15,861 nucleotides of DNA from NCBI GenBank assembly GCA_037380725.1, contig JARRRL010000015.1, positions 1-15,861 of the forward strand, read 5' to 3'. The position numbers and the translations under genes were made by a program. The notes under the pieces were generated by a model, which worked only from the letters and a program-made list of their open reading frames with translations, searched no databases and was not told the origin of the DNA. Below are positions 1 through 7,100 of the stretch, piece after piece; the first letter of the stretch is position 1, and each line of letters opens with the position of its first letter. The stretch is from JARRRL01 sp037380725. GTDB lineage: Bacteria > Pseudomonadota > Gammaproteobacteria > Pseudomonadales > JANQJO01.

Positions 1-321
1 TTCGGGCGCAGAAAGCGTGCGCTCATCGGATGACGTCGGCAGCGACTCAGAGGAAATTAGGCTATTAATCAAATATAAAGTGCCAACTATTATCAGCAAG
101 ACAGCGATGAGCGCCACGCCTAATCGACCATAATGGTATTCGTACGCGTCCGCTTTGGCTGTTCCAGCCGCACTCAATTCGTCCTGATCCCCCTCCAGCT
201 TCGGTTTCCGAAAGATCACACGTATTTTCATCGCATCCGCATCCTCAGATGAATCAGAATGCGTCGATTCATGATCGCTATCCTTTTCCGAAACAACAGT
301 TTCCCTTTCTTCAGATTTCAC
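1..321 (-). CDS. Single-pass membrane protein, N-terminal part (runs off the left edge)
   Basis: An open frame of 107 codons starts at GTG (321-319) and continues past base 1. Residues 1-30 are very acidic and rich in Ser/Asp/Glu. A short basic stretch follows (MKIRVIFRKPK, residues 31-41), then a polar part, and a clear transmembrane helix at about residues 65-89 just after a YHYGRLG motif; the rest would lie on the far side of the membrane. An in-frame stop at 336-334 limits the start. GTG 321 has GAGG 10 bases upstream. ATG 231 is an alternative start, preceded by GAGG at 246-243, and would give a protein beginning MKIRVIF. The short cytoplasmic N-terminus followed by one helix recalls DUF2914-type membrane proteins, but the diagnostic C-terminal domain is outside the window, so this is only a suggestion. 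That the frame is coding is supported by its consistent composition and the clean helix. Confidence 0.55.
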   Translation of the reverse strand, partial: MKSEERETVVSEKDSDHESTHSDSSEDADAMKIRVIFRKPKLEGDQDELSAAGTAKADAYEYHYGRLGVALIAVLLIIVGTLYLINSLISSESLPTSSDERTLSAPE

Positions 322-650
322 TCTCTTCAAACCTCACCCCTCACAACACTTCGCAACAACACCTGGAACACCCTATTAGACGGTAAAAATGAGACGGACA
401 TCACAATCGCCTCCTAGCGGTCACACGAACACTCACAAGCCACCTGCTTGACAGTCACCTTCAACACAGTGCCGCATATTGTCTATGTTATCAAGAAGAA
501 CGATTCCACACACAACTCATTCACGCCACAGTAAAACACAGGCTGTCGTTCACCTAAAGTTGTCTATATAACTAGCCCGGATAAGCCCTTTACACAATAG
601 ACGAAATAATTCATCGACAAAGCCGCCAATATTCGTTAAAACAATAGATA

Positions 651-720
651 CGGTGTGGGCAGATTTGTAATTACCCACATCCGGATAAACGGGTTGAGTG
701 ACATAACGTGTTGATCACTC
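651..720. other. Two adjacent hairpins, possible structured RNA
   Basis: CGGTGTGGG (651-659) pairs with CCCACATCCG (674-683) with one bulged T and a 14-base loop. Twelve bases later GAGTGA (696-701) pairs perfectly with TCACTC (715-720) around a 13-base loop. Neither is followed by a T-run on the plus strand, so they do not look like simple terminators. Whether they are transcribed cannot be seen. Confidence 0.35.
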
Positions 721-1167
721 GTCCTTCATGACAGATGGCTCTTGGCAGACAGCACGTAGCAAAATAGCACGTAGCAGATAGACGCCAAGAAAATGCGTTA
801 TACTATTTATTGTGTAAGCACTGACAAAATGAAGGAGGACTTAAATAATATCAACATGCGAACATCGATTGAGTAAACTCGAAATAAATTTTCACTGTAA
901 TATATGCAGTGAGTGATAGTGCGGACGCCATCTGAGCGCGGTCACGGATTTTCCGTTACCACTGGCTAGACGTCCACAGCACACGGCTACAACTGGATAA
1001 CAAAAGAAGTATAACTCGAACGGTATATCTTACTGTTTTAGTAGAAATTGGGTGTTGAGTTATACAACTTGTGACAAGTAAATCTGTTTAAGGTGGTTGA
1101 AGCAATTCAACAATCACCCAATGTTGGAGGGAAAGAAACGGCCCTTTGAGACAGGTGAGCCTTAATT

Positions 1168-1267
1168 CGGGAGACGGGTGGCGCGTAGCGCCCCGCGAGC
1201 ACACGAGCGAAATGCGCTAGCGCCCTCAGTGGGCCAAAGCGGACGCGCTGCATCGCCTGTCTTCCCG
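1168..1267. other. GC-rich foldable island, candidate non-coding RNA
   Basis: This stretch is much richer in G+C than the AT-rich DNA around it. Its ends pair with each other: CGGGA (1168-1172) with TCCCG (1263-1267), GAC-GGG (1173-1178) with the CCTGTC side (1256-1261, one G-T pair), and CG (1182-1183) with CG (1254-1255), leaving a few bulged bases. Inside are a 10-bp perfect palindrome GCGCTAGCGC (1214-1223), a hairpin GGCGC-gta-GCGCC (1180-1192, an alternative to the inner end of the long stem) and GCCC-tcagt-GGGC (1222-1234). I do not recognise 6S, SRP, RNase P, tmRNA or CsrB-type RNA in it. It may be an RNA gene, a long mRNA leader element or a dispersed repeat. Confidence 0.3.
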
Positions 1268-1300
1268 TTGTTACTGTCCGCTGTTATTGTACAGAAGTAA

Positions 1301-1346
1301 TGTTGTTAAAAATGAGTAGTGTTGTTAAAAAAGTGATGTTAAAAAC
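1301..1346 (+). repeat. Short direct repeats TGTTGTTAAAAA
   Basis: TGTTGTTAAAAA occurs at 1301-1312 and again at 1320-1331, and a degenerate copy GATGTTAAAAAC lies at 1335-1346. The repeats are AT-rich and lie about 300 bases ahead of rmf. They could be A-tract (UP-like) DNA or binding sites. No function is evident. Confidence 0.45.
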
Positions 1347-1351
1347 GTCCA

Positions 1352-1371
1352 CGTTTGTCGATATCGAAACG
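1352..1371. promoter_or_regulatory. Near-palindrome, possible operator
   Basis: CGTTTgTCGATATCGAAACG is a near-palindrome: CGTTT faces AAACG across a TCGATATCGA core, with one asymmetric base. The centre is too tight for a stable RNA hairpin, so if functional it is more likely a protein site on DNA. It lies about 290 bases upstream of rmf, which is rather far for direct control of that gene. Confidence 0.25.
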
Positions 1372-1585
1372 CAACGTGATGTGGCCTCAATAACCGTTTA
1401 CCTTCAGTAGCCGTTATGGATGCACTTTCTTGTTTAGAAAAACTTAGTTTTCGGTTGCTCTTGATAACAGTGGTCGTTTTTCAGCATATCGTATTTCAGC
1501 ATTCTGGTAGCGGTCTTTCACTCAGCTACTTTCTTATCCCCCCCTTTTTAGATCCAGCTCGCGCAACGACGCTGCATTTCAATTA

Positions 1586-1610
1586 CGATGCCCAGTTTAA
1601 TACTGCATCG
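1586..1610 (+). promoter_or_regulatory. Hairpin in the rmf leader
   Basis: CGATGC (1586-1591) plus AGT (1594-1596) pair with ACT-GCATCG (1602-1610), with two bulged C and a TTAAT loop. It ends 30 bases before the AAGGAG ribosome binding site of rmf. If the transcript starts upstream of it, this would be a 5' stem able to protect the message. The rmf mRNA is long-lived in stationary-phase E. coli, so the reading is plausible but inferred. Confidence 0.35.
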
Positions 1611-1657
1611 ACATGAAAATCGCTTCGAAACGAATGAATAAAGGAGATACTGAACTT

Positions 1658-1861
1658 ATGGCAATGAAACGTGCAAAACGAGACAAAGCAACTCGAGCTT
1701 ACGCACGCGGCTACTTGTTTGGCAATAAAGGTCGTTCACGCGACCTCTGCCCCTATACCGAAGGTTCTGCTGCGTACAGAGCGTGGATGCTTGGTTGGCG
1801 CGTAGGACGTGAGGATCTGTGGGATGGTTACCTAAATAACAACAATGTGGCGTGCGGATAA
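1658..1861 (+). CDS. rmf: Ribosome modulation factor
   Basis: RMF is a small basic protein that binds 70S ribosomes in stationary phase and drives their pairing into inactive 100S dimers. The 67-residue product starts MAMKRAKRDK and has the family signature in order: a basic K/R-rich start, ARGYLFGNKGRSRDLCPY (about residues 15-32), then the WMLGWRVGREDLWDG block. The first half matches E. coli RMF (55 residues), but the length and the WR-GR-D-WDG ending are those of the longer Pseudomonas form. ATG 1658 is chosen because AAGGAG (1641-1646) lies 11 bases before it; ATG 1664 is too far from that site, and ATG 1613 would place the binding site inside the gene. Convergence with pyrD is also seen in Pseudomonas. 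The last residues (NNNNVACG) are not conserved. Confidence 0.93.
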   Translation: MAMKRAKRDKATRAYARGYLFGNKGRSRDLCPYTEGSAAYRAWMLGWRVGREDLWDGYLNNNNVACG

Positions 1862-1933
1862 GCGCCGCCGCTTGCTGGTGGCTAGTTGTTGAATACAGGT
1901 GAGTAGTTGTTGAATGCAAATAACTTCAACATT

Positions 1934-1962
1934 AACCGCTTCATTTCGATGAAGCGGTTTTT
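1934..1962 (+). terminator. rmf rho-independent terminator with TTCG loop, overlapping the pyrD end
   Basis: AACCGCTTCA (1934-1943) and TGAAGCGGTT (1950-1959) are perfectly complementary. An extra T-A pair leaves the loop TTCG (1945-1948), giving an 11-bp stem. It is followed by a run of five T (1958-1962), so it terminates plus-strand transcription from rmf 73 bases downstream of its stop. Most of the hairpin lies inside the last codons of pyrD on the other strand (residues TASSK). In the minus direction there is no good U-run, only GGTTAATG. Confidence 0.85.
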
Positions 1963-3029
1963 GCATCCTGAGCCTGTGCGGGTGGTGCGAGTGTTTGACA
2001 CGCATAATTCGCCTCCACCGCACGCACACATTCACGCAACAAGGCAGGGCCTCGATAGATAAATCCCGTATAAACTTGCAGCAAGTCAGCGCCCAAACTT
2101 GCCTTAACCGCCGCCTGCTTACCATCTACAATCCCGCCGACACCCACCAGCACCCTATCCGTATCGAGCAATTGACGAAACTTACGCAAAACGGCATTCG
2201 ATTTTTGCGCCACAGGCTTCCCACTCAAACCACCCTCTTCCAATCGTAGTGGACTGCGTGACACCAACGACATATCACGAGTGGTATTCGTTGCAATAAC
2301 CCCCCGCAAGCCTTCATTGTTAATCACTTTCGCAATCATCTCTATGGCTGCATCATCTAAATCGGGCGCAACTTTCACCAAAATAGGTACATCACGGTGA
2401 AATATTCGCGTCAATACGCGCTGCTCTCGCGCGATCGCCGCCAACAAGGTTCGCAAGTGATCACCATGCTGCAATTCACGTAAACCAGGTGTATTGGGAG
2501 AAGAGACATTAACGGTGACATAATCAGCTAAGGAATATACCTTTTTCAAACAATGCAAATAATCTTCTTTGGCCAGATTCAGAGAAGTTGACTTATTTTT
2601 ACCTATATTTACACCAACGATGCCTTCAAATCGTCGTGCCTTGAGGCGTTCGACCAAGTAATCAACGCCTTTGTTATTAAATCCCATACGGTTGATCAGC
2701 GCACTATACTCCGGTAATCGAAATAAACGCGGCTTAGGGTTCCCTCCTTGCGGCAATGGCGTGACCGTACCCACCTCGATAAACCCAAAACCCAGGGCGC
2801 CCAGTCCATCAATGTAGTCGCCATTTTTATCCAATCCCGCCGCCAGACCAACCGGATTGGGAAAGGGTAACCCTAAACAAGATACAGGGCACCGTGTAGG
2901 CGCCGCTGAAAAGAAGCACTTCAACACACCCGCCTTATGTCCCGCACTGATGCACTTCAAAGCCACATCGTGCGCCACTTCGGGCGGCAACGTAAAAAGC
3001 GCTCTGCGCAACAGTGGGTAAAATGACAC
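1941..3029 (-). CDS. pyrD: Dihydroorotate dehydrogenase (quinone), class 2
   Basis: PyrD oxidises dihydroorotate to orotate, the fourth step of UMP synthesis, with FMN, and passes electrons to membrane quinone. The product has the class 2 N-terminal helical part (FYPLLRRALFTLPPEVAHD) that docks on the membrane. After it come the FMN/substrate motif GLAAGLDKNG (about residues 61-70), NRMGFNN (113-119), the active-site loop NVSSPNTPGLR (174-184, catalytic Ser about 177), KVAPDLDD, ATNTTRD, and the phosphate-binding GVGGI and QVYTGF. GTG 3029 is preferred as start because AGGGGAG (3041-3035) lies five bases before it; ATG 3044 directly abuts that site and would add five residues. At 362 residues it is longer than E. 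coli PyrD (336), mainly through an Ala/Gln/Lys-rich C-terminal tail that also encodes the rmf terminator stem. Confidence 0.98.
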   Translation of the reverse strand: MSFYPLLRRALFTLPPEVAHDVALKCISAGHKAGVLKCFFSAAPTRCPVSCLGLPFPNPVGLAAGLDKNGDYIDGLGALGFGFIEVGTVTPLPQGGNPKPRLFRLPEYSALINRMGFNNKGVDYLVERLKARRFEGIVGVNIGKNKSTSLNLAKEDYLHCLKKVYSLADYVTVNVSSPNTPGLRELQHGDHLRTLLAAIAREQRVLTRIFHRDVPILVKVAPDLDDAAIEMIAKVINNEGLRGVIATNTTRDMSLVSRSPLRLEEGGLSGKPVAQKSNAVLRKFRQLLDTDRVLVGVGGIVDGKQAAVKASLGADLLQVYTGFIYRGPALLRECVRAVEANYACQTLAPPAQAQDAKTASSK

Positions 3030-3435
3030 GTTTACTCCCCTCATACTGCTCTAAACCGATGAATGCCAAAAGCAATGGATACAACCATCACCACCGAGCC
3101 ATTATAACCAGGGAATATAGCAAGCGCATAGCCATCAGACCTTTCTGGCTTAAGCTTCTATTTTTACTTAACAAAGCGTCGCCAGCGCTTGCCTGATCAA
3201 TTGATCCACTTTGACAGGAGCACTGTACCAGTGCGGCACGGGTGTAGGGTCCTGTTGCTATTCAGCTCGCCGCAGCGAAAAAGCACACTTCGTTGGTTTC
3301 AGCATTCCCACCGTTCATACAGCAAAACCGCCCATACAGGCATCAGCCCCCCACGTGAACGCTCCAGTATCTACAGTATATCTAAAGGTGATGCTAAACC
3401 AACGAACACGCTTTACCACGAGAGATCATTTGTCT
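3030..3435. promoter_or_regulatory. Divergent intergenic region between pyrD and the pilus cluster
   Basis: This region should hold the pyrD promoter (minus) and the start of the pil transcript (plus). The pilX frame stays open upstream to 3211, but that stretch reads as non-coding. Visible elements are AAGCG/CGCTT (3174-3178 and 3186-3190), a perfect 12-bp palindrome GATCAATTGATC (3195-3206), a consensus TTGACA (3211-3216) without a good -10 partner, and a perfect hairpin GCACTG-tac-CAGTGC (3220-3234). The palindrome, -35-like box and hairpin are packed into 40 bases, which suggests a control site, but no known regulator motif is recognised. I found no sigma-54 promoter (TGGCAC-N5-TTGCA). 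Confidence 0.4.
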
Positions 3436-3963
3436 ATGAAAAGCCCCCATATCCTGGACTTACCGACTGAATTCGCATCCGCACACCCTCCCCAAGCACG
3501 CCGTGAACACGGCGCCGTGCTGGTGGTTGGGCTGCTTATCCTGTTGGGCATGACACAATTGGTGGTATCTAGCATGACGACTTCGATTACACAAGAACAT
3601 CTGGCGCGCAATACGCAAGAACGCGTCACGATGCTGAACACCTCCGAAACCTTATCCAATTTTGCATTTCAGCAAAATGCCTGGATAAACAAAGCATTAA
3701 ACTACGTGGATGCCACCGAGTTCACCACCTGGCCCATTTATACCTTCTCCGACGCCAACGTGGTGGGTAAGCAAGTCGCCGATCAATACGACATGGAAAT
3801 CGAAATTCAGGCTCAACGTAATTTAGCAACCGGCATGTCCGTGGGGAATGGCGCGAGCACCATGACCGTTCAAATGTCTATTCGTTCCCAATCAACTTTA
3901 AAAACAAATCCCTCCGTCACAACCACCACTGTGCACGGCTGGCAATTGCTCGCGGCAGGTTGA
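3436..3963 (+). CDS. pilX: Type IV pilus minor pilin PilX
   Basis: PilX is one of the minor pilins that, with FimU, PilV, PilW and PilE, form the complex that starts pilus assembly and carries PilY1. The 175-residue product has a 26-residue leader ending RREHG. It then has a hydrophobic N-helix AVLVVGLLILLGMTQLVVSS and the polar stretch with ITQEHLARN, as in PilX proteins (typically E-R/H-L/M-A-x-N). As in other PilX, there is no Glu at mature position 5. The rest is a short globular domain rich in Thr/Ser. ATG 3436 is chosen as the last start before the leader; its binding site is weak. ATG 3391 would extend the leader by 15 residues. Its place directly before pilY1 fits PilX, but it lies ahead of, not behind, fimU-pilV-pilW. 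Sequence similarity alone is modest, so the name rests partly on context. Confidence 0.78.
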   Translation: MKSPHILDLPTEFASAHPPQARREHGAVLVVGLLILLGMTQLVVSSMTTSITQEHLARNTQERVTMLNTSETLSNFAFQQNAWINKALNYVDATEFTTWPIYTFSDANVVGKQVADQYDMEIEIQAQRNLATGMSVGNGASTMTVQMSIRSQSTLKTNPSVTTTTVHGWQLLAAG

Positions 3964-4025
3964 ACGATGATGTGATTTCTTATGCTTTTTTATTCACAAA
4001 TTATCTATTCACGCACATTTTATCA

Positions 4026-4044
4026 TGCCGGTGATTTACCGGCA
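4026..4044 (+). other. Hairpin between pilX and pilY1
   Basis: TGCCGGT (4026-4032) and ACCGGCA (4038-4044) form a perfect 7-bp stem with a GATTT loop, 62 bases after the pilX stop. There is no T-run behind it. It may set the relative amounts of the pilX and pilY1 messages (an end-protecting stem or weak terminator). The gap of 230 bases has no gene of its own that I can support. Confidence 0.4.
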
Positions 4045-4193
4045 CGGGCGCAGGTGTTGGTGCTGTGATACCACCCATCTTTTAAAGCGACACGTTCGCC
4101 AGGTACACAAGGTACCCATTAATTTGTCGGCTAGTATTATATCTGACAACCAGCAAGAACGCCTCATCTTGCTCACGGTAAAGGCAATAGGTC

Positions 4194-7100
4194 ATGACTG
4201 TAACGCACACGTCAACACAAAAACTACGAATTGACCTGTTATCTCGTCTCTTACAACAGATACAACGACAACACATACAACACATTGCTGTGATGTGGCT
4301 CAGTTTTTTCTTAACGCTGGGAACAGGGAATTTGGCGTATGGTGACGACACCGAAATTTTCTTTAACAGCCGAGACCCTTCTGCCAATGTGCTGTTTCTG
4401 ATTGATTCCTCTGGATCCATGAGTGAACCCATTAGTCAAGGTAGCACACGTTTAGACGCCCTCAAACAATCCTTTAGCGAGCTCATCAACAATTCAAAGA
4501 ACATGAATGTCGGCATCATGAGCTTTACATTACGCGGCGGTAGTGTCATTCAGCCCTTTATTAACCTGGACGACACCTACAACAACACCCAGTTTCCGCT
4601 GACCATCCTTGCTGGCCAGCGGGGCAACACCGCACAACAATCACTGAAAGCGGAAAGCTCACCGATCGCGCCGCCTCCCGAATTGGGCGCCATTTTCAAC
4701 AATAATCGGGTGTACTCTCTCTCCACAGAAATGGGTTCACTGGGTTTTGATCGTGGTTCAATCGCTCTTCAAAATGCCCAATTTAAGATCCAAAATACCA
4801 ACGACTTCCAATCCATATACCAGGATGGTCTGGGGACCTGGCGCTACGCCAACCCTTCCATACTCTTGGGTTCAAATAGCCTCACCGGATTGCGTTTTAA
4901 TAACGTGAATATCCCCGCCGGCGCACGCATCATCAGCGCACAGATCACGTTTACCGGTGATCTGCAATTCTTCACGAACCCAGATATCCTGAAACTACAA
5001 ATTCGCGGTTCAACGAACATGAACCCACCCTCATTCTCCAATTCATTTCCCGTCGAAGCGCAACTCCAACAAGCCTGGCAAAATGAGTCCACCAACGCGG
5101 ATCAGCACTGGGCGATCAGCGAGCCTTTTTTGCCCAACGAAACATATGATTCCAGCGACATCAGTCACATTATTCAAGAAATCGTCAACAACAAAAATTG
5201 GACCAACAAGCGCGCGTTGGTCCTCATGCTGAAACACACGGACGGCATGGGCTCCCGCATCGCAACAGGCATCAATCCCTTTTTCGCTTCCAGCCCACCC
5301 CGTTTATCCATTACGTGGATCAATGATTCGAAGAAATACCCCATTATGACTGGCTTGCATTTCGATAAAGTGAATGTTCCACAAGGTGCCACCATCGCCT
5401 CTGCTTACTTGACGTTTCACGCCAACAGAAACGAAAGCGGAAATATATCGCTCCATATTGCCGGTCATAAAAGCGGTCATTCCCCACGCTTTCCAGGGGG
5501 CGCTCAGCTCAGTTCGACAAACGGCGTCGGCCCCTTGGCTAAACGCACCAGAACAGCGTCCAAAGTCTCCTGGGATATTAATTCGGATTGGAAAAACAAC
5601 CAATTGTACAAAAGTCCAGATATTACGCCCATTTTACAAGAGTTAGTCAATCGAAAAGATTGGTGTGGTGGCAACGACATCAGCCTTCTCCTCTACCCCA
5701 ACGCTTTAAGTCAGCAGAATAACCGTCATTTCATTGCATCCGAACACGCCTCCGAGTTATACCCCGAACTGCACATCACTTATACGTATGATAAAAATAC
5801 GCGTGGTAAAGGCAAATCCACTCAACCCAGCGGTTGCATAGCTCGAAAAATCACCTACCAGATCGCCGCCGATTCCGATGACGTCGAAGAGAATTTTTTT
5901 AAACAAATCATTCTAAACTACCCTTTCTTGACCTTTAACAACGGCAACACCATTGCCTTGCGCTTCACCAACATCGATCTCAAAGCCAATACAAAACTGT
6001 TTGACGCCACACTGAATGTGACCGCAACCAACCGAGCGACAACAAATACCGAATTAAGCATCCAAATTGAAGACAGCAGCAACTCCGCGCCCATTCTCTG
6101 GGCCACCGGTCAAATCAATAATCGTAGCACCTATGGAAACGTAAAATGGACGATCAACGAACCCTGGGAAGCCGGTGGAACCTACAGCACATCAATTGAT
6201 CTGAAGCCACTGATTCATCACGTCATTCAGAAAGCGGATTGGCAACCCGGTAACGCCATTACCCTCATCATCCACAAAACCAGAGGCGCCGACCGCTCTA
6301 TTTTGACGCGAGAAAACAGCACACGCTTAGCGGCCTCACTCTCACTCACCGCGAAAGAAGCCGATTTCATACGAGATTTCAATTTCCACAATCGTGACAT
6401 TCTAACAAAACGCATCGAATCGCTTTCTGCAAAAGGTGCAACGCCCATCGCGGGCATGTATTACGAAGCCGCGCGTTATTTCCGAGGCGACACGGTTGAC
6501 TGGGGTTCATCGCGTCTCAACGGCGTCACACAAACAGACCCCCTGTGGTTACCGTACTCAAGCATCGCGCAACATCAGCAAGTCAGCCACCCCGACAGTT
6601 GGCAGGGCGGCACCTTGACACCCGCAGACTGTACGGGATCCAGCGATCCACGCTGCATACCGGAACGCATTACGGGTACGGCAACCTACCGTTCCCCCAT
6701 TAAAAACAGCTGTCAGTCAAATCACATTGTCATATTGACCGACGGTGAAGCGAACTCCCACTATGCGCCCGAGAAAATGGATATATTGATGGGTGGCAAT
6801 ACAAACTGCTATCATGACAGCATCGTTCCAGATGAAATGTGCATGCGCACTTTGGCCAGTTATCTGAGAGATAATAACCAGATAACCAATATTGAAGACA
6901 GCCACATCAGCACACATTCCGTTGCGTACAACCTGCTCAAACACAGCTCTTCTTACAGCCTATTAGAAGATCTGGCGGAACGGGGTGGCGGTTATTTTCA
7001 TAGCGCACAAAACGCCGCTCAATTGCGAAACGCATTCGGAAACATCATCAGCAAGATTCAACAACTCTCCGCCACCATTACCCAACCCAGCATCAACGTC

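Larger units (their letters stand above)
322..1657. other. Gene-poor 1.3-kb intergenic region with several hairpins and short repeats
   Basis: I see no convincing protein gene here. A 66-codon frame at 1416-1616 has no ribosome binding site and no recognisable composition, and ends inside the rmf leader. The region does hold: an 11-bp direct repeat AGCACGTAGCA at 751-761 and 766-776; two consecutive hairpins at 651-683 and 696-720; a TATACT box at 799-804 followed by a perfect AAGGAGG at 832-838; a small hairpin at 892-912; a hairpin at 1092-1119; a GC-rich foldable island at 1168-1267; a TGTTGTTAAAAA repeat at 1301-1346; and a near-palindrome at 1352-1371. The last 60 bases are the rmf leader. 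A TTGATA at 1461-1466 is a possible -35 box for rmf but its -10 partner is poor. Confidence 0.6.

Noticed and set aside
448..480. TTGACA (448-453) with CATATT as a promoter
   Set aside because: The spacing is 21 bases and the -10 is poor, with no gene downstream on that strand.
1168..1267. 6S RNA, SRP RNA, RNase P RNA or tmRNA
   Set aside because: None of the conserved core sequences of these RNAs could be found in the stretch, so only an unnamed RNA candidate is reported.
1416..1616. 66-codon frame ahead of rmf (MDALSCLEKLS...)
   Set aside because: No ribosome binding site, no recognisable domain, and it runs through the hairpin leader of rmf. It is most likely chance in untranslated DNA.
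3211..3435. Extension of pilX to a TTG start at 3211
   Set aside because: The extra 75 residues are Cys/Thr/His-rich and unlike a pilin leader, and would place the prepilin cleavage site 101 residues in. The start at 3436 gives a leader of normal type.
4025..4234. 69-codon frame between pilX and pilY1
   Set aside because: It runs through the hairpin at 4026-4044, has no binding site or recognisable motif, and overlaps the pilY1 start.
6483..6491. RGD tripeptide in PilY1 (residues 764-766) as an integrin-binding site
   Set aside because: P. aeruginosa PilY1 has an RGD linked to integrin binding, but this one lies in the YFRGD stretch just after the MIDAS Thr, where Y-F-R-G is common for structural reasons. 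An environmental bacterium gives no reason to expect integrin binding.
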